A stretch of DNA of 64,000 nucleotides from JADJYF01 sp965278995 (GCA_965278995.1 OZ257136.1:5208001-5272000); one strand, 5' to 3'; positions 1 through 7,719 are shown, counted from the first letter of the stretch. Notes: a model not told the origin generated them from the sequence alone. Translations and numbers: made by a program.

Positions 1-126
1 GCGGTGGTACCGGTGCCACCGGCGTTTGCCCTGCTGGCCGCACCGCTTGCGCTCGTCATGGCGCGGTCAACGCGACGAAAGCGCGCCACGCATTTCGCAG
101 CAGACAGCAACCGGTGCGCGGCGTAG
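1..126 (+). CDS. C-terminal end of a protein with a PEP-CTERM-like sorting tail (partial)
   Basis: The reading frame is open from the first base of the window to a TAG at 124-126, giving 41 residues of a protein that starts outside. The segment runs VPVPPAF, then a hydrophobic stretch of about 13 residues rich in L and A, then a basic cluster (RSTRRKR). That order (short Pro motif, one membrane helix, Arg/Lys cluster) is the layout of PEP-CTERM exosortase signals. Two points weaken the call. The Pro motif is VPVP rather than PEP, and about 14 residues follow the basic cluster, where the family normally stops within a few residues. No exosortase gene lies in the window. It could also be an ordinary membrane anchor or a frameshifted end. 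Confidence 0.4.
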   Translation, partial: AVVPVPPAFALLAAPLALVMARSTRRKRATHFAADSNRCAA

Positions 127-267
127 TTGCGCGATGTAATGCACCTCGGCCCGGAGCAGCGCCAGAAGCGGACATCAGTTTCGATAGCCGCGTTGGACTG
201 GCAGACCTCTCCGGCTCGATGACTCTCGGACAGGCCGTCTAACAGTCGGCTAGTGCCTGAGCAGCCG

Positions 268-999
268 ATGACGCGTATTTTCATCACAGGCTGCTCCGAC
301 GGGCTTGGTCTGGCCACGGCCCGGACGCTGCTTGCCGCTGGACATCAGGTCGTCGTTCACGTGCGCGCACGGCATCGGCTGCCGGCCGTGAGTGAACTGG
401 TTGCGCGCGGTGCGGTGCCCATTGTCGGCGACCTCGCGGATGCCGAGCAGACGCTCGAAGTTGCGGATCAGGTAAACGACCTGGGCCACATGGATACCGT
501 CATCCATAACGCGGGTGTGTACTCCGGGACGTCCGTACTCACAGTCAACGTGGTCGCGCCTTACGTGCTCACGGCGCGCATTCGCCGGCCGCAGCGCCTG
601 ATCTACGTGAGCAGCGATATGCACCGTGGAGGAAAACCCAACCTCGACGGCATGAACTGGGGTGGAGGGCGAGCCAGCGGTTCATATTCCGACAGCAAGC
701 TCCTCGTCACCACCCTCGCCGCCGCCGTCGCGCGGCGCTGGCCCGACGTCATCAGCAACGCCGTCAATCCGGGTTGGGTGCCGACCAAAATGGGCGGGGC
801 CAATGCGCCCGATGATTTGCGTCTCGGACACCTGACGCAAGAATGGCTGGCCACGAGCGACAGTGCGGCGGCTCGCGCAAGCGGCGGCTATTGGCACCAC
901 CAGCGTCAGCTCGCGCCACATCCGGCAGTCCTCGACGTCACTTTTCAGGACAATCTGCTCGATGCACTCGCCAGCGCTACGGGTGTGCTGCTGACATAG
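268..999 (+). CDS. Short-chain dehydrogenase/reductase (SDR)
   Basis: An NAD(P)-dependent oxidoreductase of the SDR superfamily; the substrate is unknown. Numbered from the ATG at 268, the cofactor loop TGCSDGLG is at residues 7-14, HNAG (the NNAG position) at 80-83, and the catalytic pair sits in YSDSK at Y140 and K144. Length is 243 residues, normal for the family. A GTG at 253 would add five residues (MPEQP). I prefer the ATG because SDRs usually begin just before the first beta strand, but neither start has a clear ribosome binding site. The C-terminal part (YWHHQRQ and after) resembles the light-dependent protochlorophyllide reductase/WW-oxidoreductase-like branch more than FabG. It stands alone, convergent with the OsmC gene. 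Confidence 0.8.
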   Translation: MTRIFITGCSDGLGLATARTLLAAGHQVVVHVRARHRLPAVSELVARGAVPIVGDLADAEQTLEVADQVNDLGHMDTVIHNAGVYSGTSVLTVNVVAPYVLTARIRRPQRLIYVSSDMHRGGKPNLDGMNWGGGRASGSYSDSKLLVTTLAAAVARRWPDVISNAVNPGWVPTKMGGANAPDDLRLGHLTQEWLATSDSAAARASGGYWHHQRQLAPHPAVLDVTFQDNLLDALASATGVLLT

Positions 1000-1162
1000 A
1001 CAAGGTTTGCCATAGCGCTAGACCCTCGAAGCCGCGCGCGCCCGTTCGACGTCTGGGCTGAGATACGTCGCCTCCGGGATCTCGCCTAAGCGCGTTTGCA
1101 CCTGCTCGGGGGTGAGAGAGACCGTGGAATTTCTGGAACTTCATGAGATGAGACGAATGTGT

Positions 1163-1672
1163 TCAAGGCGCGCTTCTACTTAGACTCAATTCGGTCGGTA
1201 CTGGCGTTTGCAACATGTCGAGCACCGGGCAATGTTGATTGACCACCGTACGCAGGCGTTCGAGGTCCGTATCGCTCGCGCTCGAGGTGATCTGTGCGTG
1301 CACACGGATGGCCTGGAAACCCGGGCGAATGCTTTCGTCAATGGCGAAAAAACCACGGAAATCGATGTCACCTTCGACACTCACTGCGATTGCTTCGAGC
1401 GGAATGCCGAGCGCGGTGGCGAATGCGCGGTAAGTGATTTCCTGACAGGTGCCGAGAGCCGCGAGCAGCAGTTCCACTGGGGTCGGGCCGGCATCGCTGC
1501 CGCCTATGCCCTGTGGTTCGTCCACGACCAGATTGTGGCCACGCAACTTCACGTCGGAACGGAAGCCCTCACCGAGCCGTGATTCGGACTTGAAAGTGCT
1601 GCGCGCGCGCAGGGGTTCACTGCGAAAATTCGCGTCGGCGGCGCGGATGGCGCTGGCCAATAGGTCATTCAT
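1163..1672 (-). CDS. OsmC family peroxiredoxin-like protein
   Basis: OsmC/Ohr-type proteins reduce organic hydroperoxides with a pair of cysteines. Both are present: C76 in AALGTCQEITYR and C148 in QHCPVLDML, which is the OsmC spacing. The family motif GPTPVELLLAALGTC is intact. Length is 169 residues, slightly longer than the usual 135-150 because of an N-terminal extension of about 25 residues. The start is an ATG at 1670-1672. The gene is monocistronic, with a 143-bp palindromic repeat just upstream at 1783-1925. It could be a YhfA-like member rather than a true hydroperoxide reductase, because many OsmC relatives have no tested activity. Confidence 0.85.
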   Translation of the reverse strand: MNDLLASAIRAADANFRSEPLRARSTFKSESRLGEGFRSDVKLRGHNLVVDEPQGIGGSDAGPTPVELLLAALGTCQEITYRAFATALGIPLEAIAVSVEGDIDFRGFFAIDESIRPGFQAIRVHAQITSSASDTDLERLRTVVNQHCPVLDMLQTPVPTELSLSRSAP

Positions 1673-1782
1673 GGTGCCCTTCCTGTTGAACTGATGTACC
1701 GCCTGGCGGGGAGCCGTGGATTGTAGCGAGGGTGGCGCTGCCGGGCACTGCTGTCTGCGGCCCCGCCCAAGACGGTCGATTG

Positions 1783-1925
1783 ACAGGCTGGTGAAAAACT
1801 ACTGCGCTCGGCATGACCGCGTTGCACGAGCGCGCAAAAATCCACTTTGGCTGCGTGTAAACTCCGGTTTTGCGCAATCGTGCGCCTTGTCCTGCCGTCG
1901 CTCGCTACGTTTTTCACCAGCCTGT
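1783..1925. repeat. 143-bp MITE-like palindromic repeat with perfect 17-bp terminal inverted repeats
   Basis: The ends ACAGGCTGGTGAAAAAC (1783-1799) and GTTTTTCACCAGCCTGT (1909-1925) are perfect reverse complements. The complementarity resumes inside (GCGCAAAA near 1831-1838 against TTTTGCGC, and CACGA against TCGTG), so the whole unit can fold as one long imperfect hairpin. The similarity also runs a few bases outward (GTCGA on both sides). There is no coding capacity. Related ends occur at 12537-12568 and 22542-22576. This is the structure of a non-autonomous mobile repeat; no matching transposase is seen here. Confidence 0.75.
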
Positions 1926-2022
1926 TAAGTCGACAATAGATGTCGCGGCGGGATAATGGCGCCGGTATCCACAAAAGATAACTCGTTGACCAACTCGCAA
2001 CACACGTAATACGGAGCGACAC

Positions 2023-2754
2023 ATGAGCGAACTGAAAGGTAGGACGGCATTGGTCACAGGTGGCAGCCGCGGCATCGGGCGGGACGCAGCGATTGCACTG
2101 GCAGGCGAGGGCGTATCGGTCGCCATTACCTACCGTGGCCAGCTTGAGGCAGCGAAAGACGTCCAGGCGAAGATAGAGGCCACCGGTGTGAGGTGTACGG
2201 TACTCCAGGTCGATGTTCGGGACGGTGGTCAGATCAAGCAAATGGTCGCGGACGCCGAACAGGCGCTGGGCGCGATCGACATTCTGATCAATAACGCCGG
2301 CATCGCCGTGCCGCGAGACCTGGACACGCTCACTGAAGAAGACTGGGAAGACGCGATCTTGACTAACCTGACCTCAGCCTTCCGCGTCACGCAGGCAGTG
2401 CTGCCAGGAATGCGGAAGCGTGGCTGGGGACGCATCATCAACATGTCGTCGGTCGCCGCCCAGATCGGCGGGGTCGTGGGCCCTCACTACGCCGCGTCCA
2501 AGGCCGGTCTACACGGCCTCACCCACGGCTACGCGCGTTTTCTCGCCGGCAAGGGAGTAACGGTCAATGCGATCGCGCCGGCGCTGATCGAAACCGATAT
2601 GGTGAGGGGCTTGCCGGACGGCGCGAAGAGCTTGATTCCGCTAGGTCGCTTCGGGACGGTCGACGAAGTCAGTTCCATCGTGGTCATGGTCGCCAAGAAC
2701 GCCTATCTCACTGGCCAGACCATCAACATCAATGGCGGCGTGTACATGAGTTGA
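2023..2754 (+). CDS. FabG-like 3-oxoacyl-ACP reductase family SDR
   Basis: A classical SDR of 243 residues, most like FabG-type 3-oxoacyl-reductases. Cofactor loop TGGSRGIG at 12-19, NNAG at 90-93, catalytic S142/S143, Y156 and K160 in YAASK, and the C-terminal ITG-type dimer strand (LTGQTININGG). It has all catalytic residues, so it should be active. It stands apart from any fatty-acid cluster, so a role in a secondary or degradative pathway is as likely as lipid synthesis. The next genes are a LuxR-type regulator and an amidase on the same strand. A truncated second copy lies at 5525-5711, which shows that this locus has been duplicated. The ATG start is preceded by a purine-rich site (GGAGCGAC). 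Confidence 0.85.
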   Translation: MSELKGRTALVTGGSRGIGRDAAIALAGEGVSVAITYRGQLEAAKDVQAKIEATGVRCTVLQVDVRDGGQIKQMVADAEQALGAIDILINNAGIAVPRDLDTLTEEDWEDAILTNLTSAFRVTQAVLPGMRKRGWGRIINMSSVAAQIGGVVGPHYAASKAGLHGLTHGYARFLAGKGVTVNAIAPALIETDMVRGLPDGAKSLIPLGRFGTVDEVSSIVVMVAKNAYLTGQTININGGVYMS

Positions 2755-2791
2755 GATCGACGCGCTGGCTGGGCTTGGGCGTCGTTTTACG

Positions 2792-2808
2792 ATGGATAAA
2801 ATATCCAT
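2792..2808. promoter_or_regulatory. 17-bp perfect palindrome upstream of the LuxR gene
   Basis: ATGGATA-AAA-TATCCAT is a perfect 7+7 inverted repeat with a 3-bp AT centre, with ACG...CGT matching just outside it. It ends 52 bp before the GTG of the LuxR-type regulator and lies 34 bp after the upstream dehydrogenase. Its size and symmetry fit a dimeric DNA-binding protein, possibly the LuxR protein itself. It is not a recognised lux box by sequence. Confidence 0.45.
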
Positions 2809-2860
2809 GCTCGTCCAGCTAGACGGCTCCAAGAAAAAGAGACTGCGATGAGGTATCGAG

Positions 2861-3619
2861 GTGCCACCTAACACGTTGTACGTTCGCGGCGATCAAAATG
2901 TCACCCACGGACGGTCGTTTGCTACGGCTCTTGATCGCTTGGCTGAAGCGACGGACGCACTAGGCTTCGACACCGTTGACTATGGCTTCATGCCTCAGGC
3001 GCGGGCGGCGGACGGGCGCTACCACGCGCCGACGATCGTGGCGCGCAATCTCCCGCAACGATGGCAGCGGGGCTGGGCCCCGTTTCTGCGCGAAGACCCG
3101 CTGCTGTATGGCGCCTACCCACGCACTCTGCCCCTAGATTGGCAGGAAATAGAGCATGCAGCATGGCTGACGCCGCTCCAACGAGAAGCCTTCGACTTTC
3201 TTCGCGCGCTCGGCATCTGCAACGGCGTTACGGTGCCCATCCACCTGCCTGATAATGCTTTTGCCTTCGTAACTGTCGCCTGCCGGGACAAAGAGGGGAC
3301 TTGGCGGACACAGAAGAAAGATGTTCTCGATCGGCTGTTCGTTTTGGCGCACGTCTTTCATGCTGAGCACGGTTGGCAGACGACAGCACCGCGTCGCCGG
3401 CCGCGTGATTGCTATCTCTCGCCTCGCGAGCGTGTTGTCCTTGAGCATGCGGCCGCTGGCCTCAGCGCACCTCAAATCGCGCTCCTCATCAAGCGCTCAG
3501 TGGAGACCGTTCGAGCGCAGCGGAAATCGGCGATGCGCAAGCTCAACGCCCGTACTACGGCCCAGGCGGTTGCGCGTGCAGTGGACGCTGCCATCATAGA
3601 GCTTAACCCAGCGGGGTGA
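2861..3619 (+). CDS. LuxR-family regulator with N-terminal autoinducer-binding-like domain (LuxR solo)
   Basis: A 252-residue transcription factor. The N-terminal part (about 15-165) resembles the acyl-homoserine-lactone binding domain, with an aromatic patch and the D79-P80 pair in FLREDPLLYGAY and the glycine of LGICNGVTVPIH. The C-terminal part (about 184-245) is a LuxR helix-turn-helix beginning LSPRERVVLEHAAAG, with the conserved E190. No luxI-type synthase is in the window, so it is a solo that would sense an exogenous or unusual ligand, or a distant synthase. It begins with GTG; an upstream ATG at 2848 is closed by a stop after seven codons. GATGAGG lies at a suitable distance. It sits between a FabG-like gene and an amidase that it may control. 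Confidence 0.8.
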   Translation: MPPNTLYVRGDQNVTHGRSFATALDRLAEATDALGFDTVDYGFMPQARAADGRYHAPTIVARNLPQRWQRGWAPFLREDPLLYGAYPRTLPLDWQEIEHAAWLTPLQREAFDFLRALGICNGVTVPIHLPDNAFAFVTVACRDKEGTWRTQKKDVLDRLFVLAHVFHAEHGWQTTAPRRRPRDCYLSPRERVVLEHAAAGLSAPQIALLIKRSVETVRAQRKSAMRKLNARTTAQAVARAVDAAIIELNPAG

Positions 3620-3681
3620 TTGAGCACGTGGCAATGCCGCCCCGATAATTTATCCGTCAATCCGACGTGTTGGGGCCAATC

Positions 3682-5121
3682 ATGATCATCAAGGAATATT
3701 CCCGATACGACGGCCTCGGCTTGGCCGACCTGGTTCGACGCCGCGAGGTGGCTGTTGAGGATCTCATCGATAGCGCGATCGACGCGATAGAGCGACTGAA
3801 CCCGGCATTGAATTGCGTTGTACAGTTATTGCGTGACCATGCAATGGCCGAGGTGCGTCGAGGAGTGCCCTTCGGCTCTTTTCACGGGGTGCCGTTCCTG
3901 ATCAAAGAGTTCGGAATGCACTATTCGGACATGGTGGCATCGGCTGGTTCGCGGCTTTCCGAGGGATATCGGCATCAGCACGATACGGTATTCATGGAAC
4001 GCTGCCGTAGCGCGGGCCTCGTCGCCGTGGGCACTTCGACCTTGCCCGAGATGGCCTTTAGCGCGAGCTGCGAATCGAAGCTCTACGGGATCACACGCAA
4101 TCCCTGGAATCTTGAATATTCGGCTGGCGGCTCTTCGAGCGGCGCGGGCGCCGCTGTGGCGAGTGGCATGGTGCCTGTCGCCCACGCTAACGATGGAGCG
4201 GGTTCGATACGCAATCCTGCTGCTGCCAATGGACTGGTTGGAATGAAAGTGTCCCGCGGGCGGGTTCCTGGCGGCCCGGATTGGGGAATGCTGCTCTGGG
4301 GATTGGGAGTGGAGTTTTTTGAGACCCGGACAGTGCGCGACTCGGCGGCCCTGCTGGATGCCGTTGCCGGCCCGGATGATGGATACTTTTACACGGCGCC
4401 GATGCCCCGACGCGGCTTTCTCGCCAGCGCAATGACGCCACCCGGGATGCTTCGGATCGGCGTGCTTGAAGACCTGCCTGGCGCGCAGAAGACTTCGCCC
4501 GAAATTGCCGACAGATTGGCGCAGACAACCAAGGTGCTTGAATCCCTTGGCCATGTTTGCGAGCCACTGCGACTCAACTACGACGCCGAAAGTTTCAATG
4601 TGTCGACAGTTCGACTGTGGGCCACAACGCTGGGAACGGCGATGGAGCACTATGCCCGCAACACCGGCAGGGAAATCGGCCCCAATACGGTCGAAGCAGT
4701 CACTCGTTCAATTTATGAGTTCGGTTGCTCCCTCTCAGCCTTTCAGCTCGATGAAGCGATGGCAACGCAAAATCTGATAACGCGCCTCGTCTGCAAAGCC
4801 ATGGCCCCCTACGATGTGGTTATCAGCCCTGGCACCTGTCGCGACATTGCCAGGATTGGCGAGTTCGACCAGGACGCGAGCGGCGTCGACGTCTATCAGT
4901 GGTGGCAGCAGATTGTCCAGACGTATTCGAGCTTCACGCCGTTATTCAACACCACTGGCCAACCTGCATTGATGCTCCCCCTGTTTCAATCCACTGCAGG
5001 TTTGCCACTCGCGATGCAATTCGTGGGGCGAGCGGGTGATGAAGAGACGCTATACAGCCTGGCAGGCCAGCTTGAACAAACCATGCCTTGGATTCAGCGC
5101 ACGCCGCCTAATTACGCGTGA
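3682..5121 (+). CDS. Amidase-signature family amidase
   Basis: An amidase-signature hydrolase that cleaves amide or related C-N bonds. The Ser-cisSer-Lys triad is visible: K75 in PFLIKEF, the cis-Ser in GGSSSGAG (149-156), and the nucleophile S175 in DGAGSIRNPA. Length is 479 residues from the ATG at 3682, typical of stand-alone amidases; GTG at 3667 would add five residues. It is not a GatA by context, as no gatB or gatC is nearby. It follows the LuxR solo by about 60 bp on the same strand. Amidases of this type have been tied to amide, acylated amine or ester turnover, but the substrate here cannot be read from sequence. Confidence 0.88.
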   Translation: MIIKEYSRYDGLGLADLVRRREVAVEDLIDSAIDAIERLNPALNCVVQLLRDHAMAEVRRGVPFGSFHGVPFLIKEFGMHYSDMVASAGSRLSEGYRHQHDTVFMERCRSAGLVAVGTSTLPEMAFSASCESKLYGITRNPWNLEYSAGGSSSGAGAAVASGMVPVAHANDGAGSIRNPAAANGLVGMKVSRGRVPGGPDWGMLLWGLGVEFFETRTVRDSAALLDAVAGPDDGYFYTAPMPRRGFLASAMTPPGMLRIGVLEDLPGAQKTSPEIADRLAQTTKVLESLGHVCEPLRLNYDAESFNVSTVRLWATTLGTAMEHYARNTGREIGPNTVEAVTRSIYEFGCSLSAFQLDEAMATQNLITRLVCKAMAPYDVVISPGTCRDIARIGEFDQDASGVDVYQWWQQIVQTYSSFTPLFNTTGQPALMLPLFQSTAGLPLAMQFVGRAGDEETLYSLAGQLEQTMPWIQRTPPNYA

Positions 5122-5416
5122 CGAAGATATGGGGTCGCGTCGTAGGCGATATGTAGAGATGTTGGCGCCGGCCGAACTGAGCCAGGTGTTCAACCTGCTC
5201 TGATGGAGTAGCGGACGGCGCAGCTCGAGGCGGAACAGATTCTGCTGTTCACGTCATTTGGCTGCCGTAGGAAAGCGCCGACACGTTTCAGTGCTCTGTT
5301 CCGACAGCGCCGCCTCGCACGGGGCAGTAGTATTTCCATCAACGAACGCACCGAATTCCCCCTAGTTCAGGTACGTTTCGCCACGATGTCCACTATCCCT
5401 CCAGTGACATCACCCA
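5122..5416. other. Non-coding stretch after the amidase
   Basis: I see no gene here. There is a small inverted repeat, GAACAG (5233-5238) against CTGTTC (5245-5250). Otherwise it is unremarkable sequence leading to the terminator at 5417-5447, which may mean the amidase transcript has a long 3' untranslated region or that a decayed gene or small RNA occupies the space. Confidence 0.4.
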
Positions 5417-5447
5417 GCCGCAGGTCCCCCGCCTGCGGCTTTTTTTT
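5417..5447 (+). terminator. Strong Rho-independent terminator
   Basis: GCCGCAGG (5417-5424) and CCTGCGGC (5432-5439) form a perfect 8-bp GC stem with a 7-nt loop, followed by eight T residues (5440-5447). Oriented for plus-strand transcripts, so it should end the dehydrogenase-LuxR-amidase transcription, about 300 nt after the amidase stop. Confidence 0.85.
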
Positions 5448-5524
5448 CAAATTGAACACCCGCGCTACTACGGCTATTCGGTCCCCGGTATTTGACACCG
5501 CCGAAGTAAATCTGATCCCCCAGG

Positions 5525-5711
5525 GTTGCGGACGCCGAACAGGCGCAGGGCGCGATCGACATCCTGATCAATAACGCCGGCATCGCCGTGCCGCGAGACC
5601 TGGGCACGCTCAGTGAGGAAGACTGGGAGGACGCGATCTTGACCATCTCACTGTGCAGACCATTATCATCAATGGCGGCGTGTATATGAGTTGAGGCTGA
5701 CGCGCCCTGGC
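5525..5711 (+). pseudogene. Decayed internal-deletion copy of the FabG-like gene at 2023-2754
   Basis: Bases 5525 to about 5645 match about 2246-2365 of the FabG-like gene with only scattered substitutions, including the codons for ILINNAGIAVPRDL. The match then jumps to the last about 50 bases of that gene (TCTCACTG.. to the codons INGGVYMS and the TGA) and a little of its 3' flank. About 340 bp of the middle are therefore missing, together with the 5' third. No start or complete fold remains. This is direct evidence of a past duplication of the dehydrogenase locus followed by deletion, and it forms one edge of the repeat-rich island up to 8.2 kb. Confidence 0.85.
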
Positions 5712-5844
5712 GTAGCTCGCCAGCGCGAAGTTCTGTAGCACGCAGCGCTGCGGAATTGGCTCCGTGTATTTGCCCGGCTTCGCCCTGGCGTGGTTCGCCA
5801 GGGCGAAGTTTCGTAGCGCTACGCGCTGCGGAACGAAGACTGGT
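5702..5844. repeat. Two REP-like palindromic repeat units
   Basis: Two related units lie in tandem (about 5702-5754 and 5772-5844). The second contains a perfect 13-bp stem, CTTCGCCCTGGCG against CGCCAGGGCGAAG around a short loop, followed by a second imperfect stem (GTAGCGC against GCGCTGCG). The last 32 bp (5813-5844) recur exactly at 8148-8179 beside the tmRNA gene. They lie 4 bp past the stop of the LLM oxidoreductase and may act as its transcript end. They have no coding role. Confidence 0.75.
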
Positions 5845-5848
5845 AGCA

Positions 5849-6718
5849 CTACTTGATCAAGGCGCGCGCGTGTTCCTCGATCAGGCGCTTGTACTCATCG
5901 GCGCTCGAGCCGAACGCGCCGACGATGACCTGGTTGACGCCGATGGCAGCGAACGCTTCGACTTCCGCACGCGTAATCGGTGTGCCGATCCCGGTGGAGA
6001 CCGAAAAGCTGAGTTTGCCCGGGTCGCGCCCGGCGGCTTCGGCATAGCGCCGGATGGTGGTCATGTGCGCCTTGGTGCTTTCCAGCGTAACGTTGACACC
6101 CCACCAGCCGTCACCCACTTCGCCGACCCGGCGCAGTGCGGGCTCGCTCTCGCCGCCAAAGATGATAGGCGGATGCGGGTTCTGCACGGGCTTGGGATAG
6201 GAGCGCACCGGTTTGAAACGACAGAAGGGGCCATCGTGCTGGCTTTCCTCGCTGGTCCACACGGTCTTCATGGCGGCGAGGTAATCGCGCGTGCGCTCGG
6301 CGCGCTTGGGCCACGGCACATCCAGCGCCTCGAATTCTTCTTTCAACCAGCCGATGCCGACGCCGAAGTCGAAGCGGCCACTGGAGAGCTTGTCCAAGGT
6401 CGCGACTTCCTTGGCCATGGTCAGCGGCTGGCGCTCCGGCACCAAGCAGATGCCGGTGCCGAGACGAATCTTGTCGGTCACGGCGGCGGCAAAGGTCAGG
6501 GCGAGAAAGGGGTCGAGAATGTCTATCTTGAGTGTTTCGAACGGCATGCGGCCGTTCTGCGTGTAAGGGTAGGTGGACGAATACTGTTCGAGCAATACGA
6601 TATGCTCGGGCGCCCACAGCGAATGATAGCCGCAGGCTTCGACACTGCGCGCGATGGTCTTGATGACCGCGGGGTCGGCGGAGACGCCGATGCCTATGCC
6701 AAAGAATCCAATTTTCAT
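5849..6718 (-). CDS. LLM-class (luciferase-like) F420/flavin-dependent oxidoreductase
   Basis: A 289-residue TIM-barrel protein of the luciferase-like monooxygenase family, subgroup often annotated as F420-dependent. Visible features: the N-terminal strand MKIGFFGIGIGV, WAPEHIVL, a typical IRLGTGICLVPERQP segment, GRFDFGVGIGWLKEEFEAL, and the late PPIIFGGESEPALRRVG. All are standard for the family, and the length is normal. Cofactor (F420 or FMN) and substrate cannot be told from sequence; most proteobacteria carrying such genes probably use FMN. It stands alone on the minus strand between palindromic repeats and an IS256 stub. Confidence 0.85.
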   Translation of the reverse strand: MKIGFFGIGIGVSADPAVIKTIARSVEACGYHSLWAPEHIVLLEQYSSTYPYTQNGRMPFETLKIDILDPFLALTFAAAVTDKIRLGTGICLVPERQPLTMAKEVATLDKLSSGRFDFGVGIGWLKEEFEALDVPWPKRAERTRDYLAAMKTVWTSEESQHDGPFCRFKPVRSYPKPVQNPHPPIIFGGESEPALRRVGEVGDGWWGVNVTLESTKAHMTTIRRYAEAAGRDPGKLSFSVSTGIGTPITRAEVEAFAAIGVNQVIVGAFGSSADEYKRLIEEHARALIK

Positions 6719-6795
6719 GTTGGTTGAACCTCTCTTCGCCAGTCACTATTTGGGTGCGCAAGCACAAGGCAGCGCGACGATAGACCCGTTCCAGC

Positions 6796-6957
6796 ATGAC
6801 GCTGACGACGTTGTTTGAGAAGGGGACGGACCCGGATTATCTGCGCGAGATGATTACTTTCATGGCCCGGCGGCTCATGGATTTCGATGTCGAGAGCTTG
6901 TGTGGGGCCGGCCACGGCGGGCGCAACGAGGATCGAACCAACCCGCGCAGATGGACT
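6796..6957 (+). pseudogene. 5' stub of an IS256 (mutator) family transposase
   Basis: The translation reads TLFEKGTDPDYLREMIT, then FMARRLMDFDVESLCGAG and HGGRNEDRTNPR. This is the N-terminal signature of IS256/mutator transposases (LLREMI..., ...LMe.EV..l.GA.hGeR...R). Only about 54 codons remain; the DDE core is absent and the homology ends where the neighbouring toxin gene ends on the other strand. It is a dead remnant that marks past IS activity in this island. Confidence 0.75.
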
Positions 6958-7297
6958 ATGCGCCCAACAGCCTTCTCGCAAGCACTGACTGCATATCACG
7001 GCGCCCGTCAGCGATCAGGTGGACGATGACTTGGTTGCCTGCGACACGGTAGATTGCGCGGTAGGGCTTGAAGAAAGTCCGCCGGTACTCTTTGATGCCG
7101 AGGCCGACGAGTTCCTTCGGATAGGCACCGCGCTCAGGGAATTTCGACAGGCTCTCCACAACGGCCATCAACTCGTCCAACACGTCGTTGGCGTTGGCCA
7201 CACAGTCGAATTCGGAGATGTAGTCGTGGATGGCCTCCAAGTCCTGTTCCGCACCCTCGGTGAGCAGAACGTCGAACTTGGCTGGCACGCTTACCAT
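6956..7297 (-). CDS. ParE/RelE-superfamily toxin
   Basis: A 113-residue protein of the RelE/ParE toxin fold: FDVLLTEGAEQDLEAIHDYI at the start, then IKEYRRTFFKPYRAIYRVAGNQ and VIVHLIADGRRDMQSVLARR near the end. These match ParE-like toxins, which act on gyrase, or RelE-like ribosome-dependent nucleases; the target is not resolved by sequence. The start is the ATG at 7295-7297, which overlaps the antitoxin stop by one base (TGATG), the usual antitoxin-first order with translational coupling. The stop lies just at the end of the IS256 remnant on the opposite strand. Confidence 0.85.
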   Translation of the reverse strand: MVSVPAKFDVLLTEGAEQDLEAIHDYISEFDCVANANDVLDELMAVVESLSKFPERGAYPKELVGLGIKEYRRTFFKPYRAIYRVAGNQVIVHLIADGRRDMQSVLARRLLGA

Positions 7298-7572
7298 CAG
7301 TCCGCGGCTCGCTTGGCGCGAAGGCGGGCAATGACGTCGGCCACAGATTTCACCTTGCCAGCTGTGACGTCCTGATTGCCCAGTGCCAGGATTTTCAGCA
7401 AGGCCAGGGTTTCTTGAGTCTCTTCGAATGAGGCCACGTCCTGCAGGACGGCTTTGGCCTCGCCGTTCTGGGTGATGATCAAGGGCACCCGCTTCTCGGC
7501 GAGGTTCGCCAGAACCTCGGCAGCATTGGCTTTGAGGTAGCTGATCGGCTTGACTTGGGTCGAGTAACGCAT
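7297..7572 (-). CDS. Phd/YefM-family antitoxin
   Basis: A 91-residue antitoxin. MRYSTQVKPISYLKANAAEV and LIITQNGEAKAVLQDVASFE are the standard Phd/YefM DNA-binding N-terminal half (K.I.....L....ae.l......p..it.nG...avl.....ye). The rest is the flexible toxin-binding tail, ending in RLRAKRAAD. It should neutralise the adjacent ParE/RelE toxin and repress the operon through the palindromic operator at 7592-7622, directly upstream of the start codon. Confidence 0.88.
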   Translation of the reverse strand: MRYSTQVKPISYLKANAAEVLANLAEKRVPLIITQNGEAKAVLQDVASFEETQETLALLKILALGNQDVTAGKVKSVADVIARLRAKRAAD

Positions 7573-7591
7573 GGCCTGCTCCTGATTTAAT

Positions 7592-7622
7592 AAAGACCAA
7601 ATATGGTCTTTATTTGGTCTTA
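7592..7622 (-). promoter_or_regulatory. Toxin-antitoxin operator with three GACCA half-sites
   Basis: AAAGACCA (7592-7599) and TGGTCTTT (7604-7611) form a perfect inverted repeat around AATA. A third half-site (TTGGTCTTA, 7614-7622) follows at once. It lies 20 bp upstream of the antitoxin ATG in AT-rich DNA that also fits a promoter, so binding would block transcription. Multiple short half-sites are the known layout for Phd/YefM autoregulation. Confidence 0.7.
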
Positions 7623-7719
7623 TAGCTAGATGCCCGGATCGGGAGCGGCAGTGCCATCAAGGAGATGCTGAAGGAGCCGACCCGTTTTCGATCGGGCAGC
7701 AATTCTCGACAGCCTCCCA

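Noticed and set aside
1018..1137. Minus-strand frame of about 40 codons reading SLTPEQVQTRLGEIPEATYL and on to a TAG
   Set aside because: It looks protein-like but has no start codon, is preceded by a stop, and matches no family I know; possibly a gene remnant.
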